Source: Prevotellaceae bacterium UBA4336 (GTDB taxonomy: Bacteria > Bacteroidota > Bacteroidia > Bacteroidales > Bacteroidaceae). From it: a stretch of DNA of 6,383 nucleotides. How positions within the stretch are numbered: position 1 is the first letter of the stretch; each line of letters begins with the position of its first letter. The notes below the pieces were generated by a model. It had not been told where the DNA came from. It made no database searches and saw nothing but the letters and a program-made list of their open reading frames with translations. Both the position numbers and the translations under genes were made by a program. Positions 1-5,619 of this stretch are shown here, piece after piece. The stretch spans positions 54,507-60,889 of the forward strand of contig DGTM01000038.1 in assembly GCA_002394305.1 (NCBI GenBank). Reading direction: 5' to 3'.

Positions 1-7
1 CCGAGAT

Positions 8-67
8 AAGAGCTAGGCTCTTCTGAAAAAAGCGTTAGGCTCTTCTGAAAAAAGCGTTAGGCTCTTC
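8..67. repeat. Tandem array of a 22-bp unit, two perfect copies and one shortened copy
   Basis: Read on the minus strand, the unit begins GAAGAGCCTAACG, continues with C and six T, and closes with CA. Copy 1 spans 67 to 46 and copy 2 spans 45 to 24, and they are identical. Copy 3 spans 23 to 8; it keeps GAAGAGCCTA, lacks the following AC, and ends GCTCTT. The copies abut with no spacer. Because 22 is not a multiple of three, the array cannot encode a uniform peptide repeat. The units are directly adjacent, so this is not a CRISPR array. The array lies in the non-coding stretch after the last gene of the operon. Confidence 0.85.
8..67 (-). terminator. Possible multi-hairpin terminator after the operon
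   Basis: On the minus strand, copies 1 and 2 can each pair GAAGAGC with the downstream GCTTTTTT across a five-base CTAAC loop, using G-U wobbles, so the T run forms part of the 3' arm. The shortened third copy makes a perfect six-pair stem, AAGAGC with GCTCTT, around a CTA loop (22 to 8). The stems are short and not GC-rich, so each alone would be a weak intrinsic terminator. Position favours the idea: the array starts about 80 bases after the stop codon at 149-151. It could instead be a leader element of a gene beyond the left edge. No folding energy was computed. Confidence 0.35.
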
Positions 68-148
68 CGGATTAGGCACGTGTCGTTGCCGAATGTATTC
101 CATGGACTTTCTCCGAAAATCTAATAGTATTTGGTTCTGTGAATAGTG

Positions 149-574
149 TTACTGGTTCTCTATCTTCAGGTATTTCACTTCGATGCCGGCTCTGCGGAGG
201 AGGTCCACACCGTCCGTCAGGCGGTACTCGCGGCAGTATATCACGCGTTTGATGCCTGCCTGTATGATGAGCTTTGAGCATTCTATGCAGGGCGAGTCGG
301 TGACGTACAGGGTGCTGCCGTCGCTGTTGTTGCCGCTGCGGGCTATCTTTGTGATGGCGTTGGCCTCGGCGTGGAGCACGTAGGGCTTGGTCACGCCGTT
401 TTCCTCGCAGACGTTCTCGAAGCCCGACGGCGTGCCGTTGTAGCCGTCGCTGATGATCATCTTGTCCTTCACGACGAGCGCTCCCACCTGTCGGCGCTGG
501 CAATAGCTGTTCTCGCTCCATATCATCGCCATGCGCAGGTAGCGCAGGTCCAGCTCCCGCTGCTTGTCGCCCTC
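149..574 (-). other. dCMP deaminase domain of the fusion (residues 678-818)
   Basis: This 141-residue part matches ComEB-type deoxycytidylate deaminases along its whole length. It shows the N-terminal helix ELDLRYLRMA (684-693), the segment SYCQRRQVGALVVKD (700-714), the GYNGTPSGFENVC loop (721-733), zinc ligand H745 with catalytic E747, and zinc ligands C773 and C776. Compared with my memory of stand-alone Bacteroides enzymes, only the first few residues and the start Met are missing. No ATG exists between the end of the peptidase and M692, which lies inside the first helix. The nearest upstream in-frame ATG is M655 (643-641), within the peptidase. Independent translation could therefore add about 23 peptidase residues, but nothing in the sequence shows that it happens. 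Confidence 0.9.
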
Positions 575-2605
575 TATGCCGTTCCTCTTGAGCAGGGCCT
601 TGATGTCGGGCTCCTTTCCGCGGAAGTTCACGTAGAGCCGCATGGGTTCGGCCGTACCTCCCTTCGAGAGGACTTCCCTGCGGAAGCGTGTGGCCGTTTC
701 CTTGTCGAAGATGCCTTTCTCCAGGAAGAGGCTGAAGGCATCGGCATCGAGCACCTCCGCCCATTTGTAGCTGTAGTAGCCTGCGGCGTAACCTCCGCTC
801 ATGATGTGCGAGAACTGCACGCTCATGTTTGCCTCGGGGACGACGGGGAGCAGCTGGGTGCGGCTCCAGGCCCGTCGCTCGAACTCCATGATGTCGTCGG
901 TGAGCGGAGAGGTGAGCGTGTGGTAGGCCATGTCGAGCATGCAGAAGCTGAGCTGACGGATGCAGGCATAGCCGCAGAGGAAGTTGCGGCTGGCCCGGAT
1001 GCGCTGGATGAGCTCGTCGGGGAGCGGTTCGCCCGTCTCGTAGTGGAAGGCGAAGGTGTGCAGGAAGTCTGGTTCCACGGCAAAGTTCTCCATCAGCTGC
1101 GAGGGCAGTTCCACGAAGTCGCGACGTACATTCGTGCCGCTCAGGGCACGGTAGTGCACGCGGGAGAAGATGCTGTGCAGGGCATGTCCGAACTCGTGCA
1201 GGAAGGTCTCCACCTCGCCCAGGGTGAGCAGCGAGGGTTTCTCGGCGGTCGGCTTCGTCAGGTTCATGACGATGCTGACGTGCGGACGGTGGTCGGTGCC
1301 TGCATCGTCGACGTATTGCTCGCTGAAATCCGTCATCCAAGCGCCGCTCTGCTTGCTGGCCCTCGGGAAGAAGTCGGCGTAGAGAACGGCCAGGAAGGTG
1401 CCGTCTGTGTCGAACACCTCATAGGCCTCGACGTCCGGATGATACACCTCGATGGCCGGTTGCAGGCGGAAGGTGATGCCGTAGAGCTTGGTGGCAAGGC
1501 CGAAGATGCCGTCCTTTACCTTCTGCAGCGGGAAGTACGGGCGGAGCATCTCGCTGTCGATGTTGTGTTTGCGCAGCTGCATCTTGTGGCTGTAGTAGCT
1601 CCAGTCCCAGGGCATGAGAGTGAAGTCGCCGCCCTCCAGCTCTCGGGCAAGCTGGCAGAGCTCCTCCTGTTCGCTCTTGGCAACAGGCATGTAGGCAGCG
1701 TAGAGGTCGTCGATGAGCCTGTTCACGCGACAGGTGTTCTGTGCCATGCGGCTCTTCAGGGCATAGTCGGCATAGCAGGAGTAGCCGAGCAGGGCGGCCA
1801 TCTGCTGCCTGAGGTTCACGATGCGGCGCACCGTCTCGCGGTTGTCGCAGGCGTCGCCCTTGCAGCAGAGCGTGTTGCGTGCCATGTACATCTGCCGGCG
1901 CAGCTCGCGGTTGTCGGCATAGGTGAGGAAGGGACCGTAGCTCGGGGCGTGCAGCGTGAAGAGCCAACCCTCTTTGCCTTTCTCCTTGGCGGCGAGGGCA
2001 GCGGCGTCCCTGGCCGTCTCGGGCAGACCGGAAAGCTGGGCGGGGTCGGTGATGTGTAGCTCGTAGTCGTTGGTTTGCTTGAGCTCGTTCTGGCTGAACT
2101 GCAAGCCGAGCTGTGCCAGTTCTGTCTCCATGGCTGCCAGCTTCTCCTTGTCCTCTTTGCTAAGGCATGCACCGCTGCGCACGAAAGCCTCGTAGGTGTC
2201 CTCCAGGAGCTTGCGTTGCTCGTCGGTCAGGTCGCCGGGATTCTCCCAGACTTGTCTGATGCGGGCGAAGAGCTCCGCATTGTGCATGATGCGTGCGTTG
2301 TGCTCGGTGAGCATGGGCGAGAGCTTCTGTGCCAGCTCGTCCATTGCGTCGGATGTGTCGGCACTGACCAGGTTGAAGAAGATGCTGCTGACGCGTTCGA
2401 GCAGCTTACCCGTCTCTATCGCCACGGTATTCTGGAAGGTGGGCGGCTCGGGGTTCGCGATGATGGCGGCGATGGCTTCGTCCTCCTGCCTCATGCCCTC
2501 GATGAAGGCAGGCTCGTAGTCCTTGAGTCCGATGCGGGTGAAAGGGGCTGTGCCGTGCAAAGTCTTGAAGGTTGGTTCAAGCAGTATGTTCGTTGTATTG
2601 CTCAT
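149..2605 (-). CDS. M3-family metallopeptidase fused to dCMP deaminase (818 aa)
   Basis: Residues 1 to about 677 are a full-length M3 oligopeptidase of the peptidyl-dipeptidase Dcp type. The zinc motif HEFGH is at 470-474 and the third ligand is E499 in DFVELPSQ. The Tyr-rich substrate loop GGYAAGYYSY is at 604-613, preceded by H600. This part ends FRGKEPDIKALLKRNGI, a normal M3 C-terminus. The deaminase follows at once (678-818), with zinc and catalytic residues HAE at 745-747 and PCIEC at 772-776. M3 enzymes of this type cut dipeptides or short fragments from peptides in the cytosol; dCMP deaminase makes dUMP, the precursor of dTMP. No signal peptide is seen, so the product should be cytosolic. 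The ATG (2605-2603) overlaps the regulator's TGA by four bases (ATGA). All key residues are present in both halves, so both are predicted active. Family assignment is very secure; whether the protein remains one chain in the cell is not known. Confidence 0.95.
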   Translation of the reverse strand: MSNTTNILLEPTFKTLHGTAPFTRIGLKDYEPAFIEGMRQEDEAIAAIIANPEPPTFQNTVAIETGKLLERVSSIFFNLVSADTSDAMDELAQKLSPMLTEHNARIMHNAELFARIRQVWENPGDLTDEQRKLLEDTYEAFVRSGACLSKEDKEKLAAMETELAQLGLQFSQNELKQTNDYELHITDPAQLSGLPETARDAAALAAKEKGKEGWLFTLHAPSYGPFLTYADNRELRRQMYMARNTLCCKGDACDNRETVRRIVNLRQQMAALLGYSCYADYALKSRMAQNTCRVNRLIDDLYAAYMPVAKSEQEELCQLARELEGGDFTLMPWDWSYYSHKMQLRKHNIDSEMLRPYFPLQKVKDGIFGLATKLYGITFRLQPAIEVYHPDVEAYEVFDTDGTFLAVLYADFFPRASKQSGAWMTDFSEQYVDDAGTDHRPHVSIVMNLTKPTAEKPSLLTLGEVETFLHEFGHALHSIFSRVHYRALSGTNVRRDFVELPSQLMENFAVEPDFLHTFAFHYETGEPLPDELIQRIRASRNFLCGYACIRQLSFCMLDMAYHTLTSPLTDDIMEFERRAWSRTQLLPVVPEANMSVQFSHIMSGGYAAGYYSYKWAEVLDADAFSLFLEKGIFDKETATRFRREVLSKGGTAEPMRLYVNFRGKEPDIKALLKRNGIEGDKQRELDLRYLRMAMIWSENSYCQRRQVGALVVKDKMIISDGYNGTPSGFENVCEENGVTKPYVLHAEANAITKIARSGNNSDGSTLYVTDSPCIECSKLIIQAGIKRVIYCREYRLTDGVDLLRRAGIEVKYLKIENQ

Positions 2606-3342
2606 GGTTCGGGGGTGTTTGTAGTCGTGATGTGTGGTTGTGTGTCAGGACCTGCGTTCTTTCCCTCCTCGAGGAAGGCCTGCAGGTCGTGGATGACGAA
2701 GTGTCCTCTGCCCAGGCGGATGAATCCTTCCTCGTCCCAGCGGTTGAGGAGACGCGAAGTGGTGAGGCGTGTCTCGCCGATGTAGCTGGCAAGAACCTTC
2801 ATTTGTATGATGAGTTCCACCTCTCCCTCGCAGCCCAGGAAGAGCGTGCGCACGAAGTGGCGCAGCCGGGCTTCGGCATTGTCCTGCCGGAAGGGTAGGA
2901 GGGCCGCCGCCCTCTTCTGTGCTAATGCCGAAAGCAGGTTCAGCAGGTTCAGGCGGAACACCTCGCTCTTCATCAGATGGCTGTCCAGCAAGGTCTTGCG
3001 GATGTTGAGCAGAGCGACGTCGGTCATGGCTTGATATGTATACTCGTAGACGGGCGTGAGGCCGAACAGTCTGTCCGCCTCGATGACAGCCGGTGCCTTC
3101 AGGCGCGAGCGAGTCGCATAGGTTCCGTCGGGCGTAACGTGTTCGCGCAGCAGTTCTCCTTTGGTCAGGATGAGCAGGCTGCTGCATGTGTCACCTTGCC
3201 GGATGATGGGCAAGGTGGATGCAGGCAGTTCGTCAGGGTCGAGCCGCAGCGATTCTTCCCATCCGAGCAACTCCGTGCTGCTGATGCCTTGCAGCAGAGG
3301 CAGCCGGGTGAAGAGAGCGTATCTTTTGGCGAGGTCCTGCAT
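2602..3342 (-). CDS. Crp/Fnr-family transcriptional regulator (246 aa)
   Basis: The N-terminal half (about 12-120) is a cyclic-nucleotide-binding-type beta-roll, with LPIIRQGDTCSSLLILTKGEL at 44-64 as its most recognisable stretch. A long dimerisation helix follows (about 125-150). A winged helix-turn-helix spans about 178-224, with LASYIGETRLTTSRLLNRW at 184-202 forming the HTH and the wing at LGRGHFVI (210-217). The IGETRLxxSRxLN form is typical of the Bacteroidetes branch of the family. There is no N-terminal cysteine cluster like that of FNR, so an oxygen-sensing Fe-S cluster is not indicated, and the ligand is unknown. After the HTH comes a Pro/Thr-rich tail (about 228-246). The start ATG lies 6 bases after the ApbE stop in an A-rich context without a Shine-Dalgarno motif. 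The stop overlaps the start of the peptidase gene, suggesting translational coupling. Target genes cannot be read from the window. Confidence 0.88.
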   Translation of the reverse strand: MQDLAKRYALFTRLPLLQGISSTELLGWEESLRLDPDELPASTLPIIRQGDTCSSLLILTKGELLREHVTPDGTYATRSRLKAPAVIEADRLFGLTPVYEYTYQAMTDVALLNIRKTLLDSHLMKSEVFRLNLLNLLSALAQKRAAALLPFRQDNAEARLRHFVRTLFLGCEGEVELIIQMKVLASYIGETRLTTSRLLNRWDEEGFIRLGRGHFVIHDLQAFLEEGKNAGPDTQPHITTTNTPEP

Positions 3343-3348
3343 TCTGCT

Positions 3349-4371
3349 TTATTTGGTGATGAGACTCTTGAATCCCTCCGTGCACCAGGTGCGGTAGTGC
3401 CCTTCGTCGTCGGAATAGATGAAGTATGCTTCGAGCTGCGGCTGCGACTGGAGGACACGCCTGGCCTCTTCCATGCCCAGCACCATGAAGGCCGTAGCGA
3501 AGCCGTCGGCCTCGGCGCATGTGGGTGCCATCACCGTGCTCGAGAGGATGTCCTGCTGTGCGGGGTATCCCGTCAGCGGGTTGATGGTGTGCGCTATCTT
3601 GCGTCCCTGGCTGATGTAGTAGTTGCGATAGTTGCCGCTCGTTGCGATGGCTCCGGCCGAGAGGGCCACGATGTCCTGCAGCTCGGTGTTCGTGGATGTG
3701 GAGTCGTCGTCGGGCTTGTTGATGCCGATGCGCCAGGAGTTTCCCTTTTCGTTGATGCCTTCGGCCACCACCTCGCCGCCTATCTCCACCATGAAGTCCT
3801 GTATGCCGTGACTGCGAAGCACCTCTGCAGCCTTGTCCACGCCGTAGCCCTTGGCAATGGCGCTGAAGTCGAGGATGGCAAGGGGCTTGTCCTTCGTGAT
3901 GCTGTTCCCCTGGAGGTGTATGGCAGAGAGTCCCACCAAAGCGCGAAGGCTGTCGACCTGCGTGCTGTCGGGCAGCTGTCCGCTCTTGAAGCCGAAGCCC
4001 CATGCATTGACCAGCGGGGCAACGGTCGGGTCGAAAGCCCCGCCGGTGGCTGTGTTGATGCGGTACGAGAGTTGCAGCACTTCGCTGAGCATCTCGTCGG
4101 CCTGGCAGGTTTCGTTCCTGTTGATGCGGCTAATGGTGCTCTGCGGATTGAACATCGAGAGCGATGCGTCCACCTCATGCAGGGCTGCTTCTATCTCTGC
4201 GCAGAGGTCTTCGTCGCAAAGATACTTGGCGTGATACATGGTGCCGAAGATGGTGCCCTCGTTGTGCTGGTACGTCCTGGCGCTTGCTTCTTTCCGCGAG
4301 GGGAGGAAGAACAGGAGGGCGATGATGGCAATGATGGCAGCTAAGGCTGGGAGTATATTCCGTTTCGTCAT
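3349..4371 (-). CDS. apbE: FAD:protein FMN transferase, membrane-anchored (340 aa)
   Basis: ApbE enzymes move FMN from FAD onto Thr/Ser of target proteins such as subunits of the Nqr and Rnf electron-transfer complexes, outside the cytoplasmic membrane. Residues 5-23 are a hydrophobic segment after MTKR, acting as signal peptide or anchor; no lipobox cysteine is present. Family motifs appear in order: SMFNPQSTISRIN (72-84), FDPTVAPLVNAWGFG (113-127), LDFSAIAKGYGVDKAAEVL (167-185), GGEVVAEG (198-205), ATSGNYRNYY (243-252), HTINPLTGYP (261-270) and ADGFAT (288-293), where D289 and T293 match the metal-binding positions. The protein is full length with all motifs intact. I chose the ATG at 4371, which overlaps the upstream TGA as ATGA and begins directly before the signal segment. 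A further upstream in-frame ATG (4476) would add 35 residues that merely re-read the previous gene. The flavinylation target is not in this window. Confidence 0.93.
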   Translation of the reverse strand: MTKRNILPALAAIIAIIALLFFLPSRKEASARTYQHNEGTIFGTMYHAKYLCDEDLCAEIEAALHEVDASLSMFNPQSTISRINRNETCQADEMLSEVLQLSYRINTATGGAFDPTVAPLVNAWGFGFKSGQLPDSTQVDSLRALVGLSAIHLQGNSITKDKPLAILDFSAIAKGYGVDKAAEVLRSHGIQDFMVEIGGEVVAEGINEKGNSWRIGINKPDDDSTSTNTELQDIVALSAGAIATSGNYRNYYISQGRKIAHTINPLTGYPAQQDILSSTVMAPTCAEADGFATAFMVLGMEEARRVLQSQPQLEAYFIYSDDEGHYRTWCTEGFKSLITK

Positions 4372-5198
4372 TTTGTGCTTACTGTTTTTACTTGTTCGGT
4401 GTTGCTCTTGTTCTTGGCCTTTGCTTTCTTGGCCGACTTGCCGACGTCGAACACGAGGTTGAACGTGCCTCCCCATCCGCTGCCGTCGTTCCTGCCGAAG
4501 CCCGGGACGAAATAGGGGTCGCCTTCATCGGGTGCGTTCAGTCCGACACGAGCCTTGTAGCGGAAGCTCCAACCCAGCCGAACGAAGCTCCAAAGCTTTG
4601 TCTCGACGCCGAGGCCGAACTCCAGCCATTGCGCCGTTGCCTTCTGTCCGTCGAGGCGAAGGGGTATGGGTGTGTCGTTGCCATAGATGGGGTCTGTGAA
4701 GGTTTCGTTCCCGAAGTCGTACTTGAAGCTGCTGAAGGCGTAGCGGAAGATGGCGAAGAGCCGGTTGCCGTTGTGCTTCTTGTTGAAATTGTAGTCGAGG
4801 CCGAAGCGCATGTAGGGCGAGGTGACGTCGAAGGTGTTGCCCGTCTCTGCGCCTTCGCGGTGGCAGTCGCCTATGCCAAGCTCTGCCACGGGGAAGTACT
4901 TGTCGAGGATGTTCAGGCGTGCTGCAACTTCCATATTGGCAAACTTCGCATTCATAGCCTTCATGATGAAGCCCACAAGGTCTGCGCTGACGGCTACGCC
5001 GCTTATTAGGGGCGCTTTCTCGGGCTTCGGGACTTCTGTTTCTGCAGGAGCGGCCTGTTGTGGCTCCGTTTGCTCCTGTGCACGGAGTGACGTTGCGGCC
5101 AAGCACATCAGCAGCAGAAGCACGACCTTTTTCCGTCCGTGCAGGCAGGAAGGCAAAAGGTCAGAGCAAATGTATCTGCAGATTGGTGGTCGTTTCAT
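4368..5198 (-). CDS. DUF6048-like exported beta-rich protein (up to 276 aa)
   Basis: Function unknown. A signal peptide core VVLLLLMCLAATSLRAQ (25-41) predicts cleavage after LRA. A Pro/Gln/Glu-rich linker (about 42-62) follows, then alternating beta segments such as PYMRFGLDYNFNKK (128-141), RLFAIFRYAFSSFKYDF (146-162), WLEFGLGVETKLW (191-203) and GWGGTFNLVFDV (241-252). These look like a small outer-membrane barrel. An oddity is a lysine-rich tail (254-276) after the last strand, where a barrel would normally end. I recognise it as resembling Bacteroidetes DUF6048, which I recall beside DUF6452; this is from memory, not a search. The start is uncertain: the only upstream ATG (5198) overlaps the previous gene by 38 bases and gives a 40-residue signal peptide. 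A TTG at 5156-5154 would start 4 bases after the previous stop and give a normal 26-residue signal peptide. The stop overlaps the apbE start as ATGA. Confidence 0.8.
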   Translation of the reverse strand: MKRPPICRYICSDLLPSCLHGRKKVVLLLLMCLAATSLRAQEQTEPQQAAPAETEVPKPEKAPLISGVAVSADLVGFIMKAMNAKFANMEVAARLNILDKYFPVAELGIGDCHREGAETGNTFDVTSPYMRFGLDYNFNKKHNGNRLFAIFRYAFSSFKYDFGNETFTDPIYGNDTPIPLRLDGQKATAQWLEFGLGVETKLWSFVRLGWSFRYKARVGLNAPDEGDPYFVPGFGRNDGSGWGGTFNLVFDVGKSAKKAKAKNKSNTEQVKTVSTK

Positions 5199-5619
5199 AG
5201 TTCACGGAGGAGCGTGTGACGGTGATGGATTTGATGAACTCGTTTGTGGAGCGTACCTCTTCGATGGTATGGAAAAGGGTCGCCGGGCAGTCGGGCGACT
5301 CGTAGTGTACCAGATTGCTCTTCTTTATCCAAACGGTGTCCCGCAGCAGGTAGTCCGTGCCCTTCACGGTGAGCACCAGCGTGTCCGCCTCCTGCCAATA
5401 GGACAGGGAAAGATTCAGGCTGGCGGTGTTCACGGATCGGTTCAGCAGGGTGGGACCTGACTTGCCGGAGGTGATGGTGAGTGTGTCGTTGATTTGCACA
5501 GCCGTGCCGTCTCTGTCAAATGCAGCGTACATGCCCACATGATTGTTGAGGGTGCAGTCGTATGCTTCGCAGGCGGCAAGCATCAGGATTGTCAGTAGGA
5601 TTGGCAGGCAGCGTCTCAT
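5161..5619 (-). CDS. DUF6452-like small lipoprotein (152 aa)
   Basis: Function unknown. The N-terminus MRRCLPILLTILMLAAC is a lipoprotein signal with lipobox LAAC, so C17 should be lipidated after cleavage. The mature part (about 135 residues) starts CEAYDC and is mostly beta-strand by pattern, for example TLTITSGKSG (46-55), LNLSLSYW (68-75), TLVLTVKGTDYLL (80-92), and an end segment with SPDC (108-111) and FIKSITVTRSSVNYE (128-142). Acidic residues soon after C17 could favour surface export in Bacteroidetes, but the signal is weak. The length and the SPDC plus terminal strand layout match my memory of Bacteroidetes DUF6452, usually next to DUF6048 as here. The ATG (5619-5617) overlaps the glycosyltransferase TGA as ATGA. 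Its end may overlap the next gene by 38 bases, depending on that gene's start. Confidence 0.82.
   Translation of the reverse strand: MRRCLPILLTILMLAACEAYDCTLNNHVGMYAAFDRDGTAVQINDTLTITSGKSGPTLLNRSVNTASLNLSLSYWQEADTLVLTVKGTDYLLRDTVWIKKSNLVHYESPDCPATLFHTIEEVRSTNEFIKSITVTRSSVNYETTTNLQIHLL

Noticed and set aside
8..67. CRISPR array
   Set aside because: The repeat copies touch each other without spacers, and there are no cas genes in the window.
35..103. Small minus-strand open frame of 22 codons from ATG at 103, ending inside the second repeat copy
   Set aside because: It is too short to judge and has no conserved features, and its stop comes from the frame shift imposed by the 22-bp repeat. A leader peptide cannot be excluded but has no support.
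104..148. Minus-strand promoter with a TAGATTTT -7-like element near 113-122
   Set aside because: It lacks the last G of the Bacteroidetes TAnnTTTG element and no TTTG box lies at the right distance upstream. The match is what AT-rich intergenic DNA gives by chance.
72..1340. Minus-strand open frame (422 codons) overlapping the fusion gene in another frame
   Set aside because: The product is Arg/Pro/His-rich and low in hydrophobic residues, typical of an out-of-frame reading of the peptidase-deaminase gene.
371..2059. Long plus-strand open frame (562 codons) opposite the peptidase
   Set aside because: It is the antisense shadow of a clearly conserved gene in GC-rich DNA. Its translation is rich in Val, Ala, Glu and His in a mirrored pattern and shows no recognisable domain.
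2977..4344. Plus-strand open frame (455 codons) opposite the regulator and apbE
   Set aside because: It covers parts of two well-supported minus-strand genes and their junction, and its protein shows no family motif.
4372..4476. Longer N-terminus for ApbE starting at 4476
   Set aside because: The extra 35 residues are basic, re-read the end of the preceding gene in another frame, and would bury the signal segment behind a long charged stretch.
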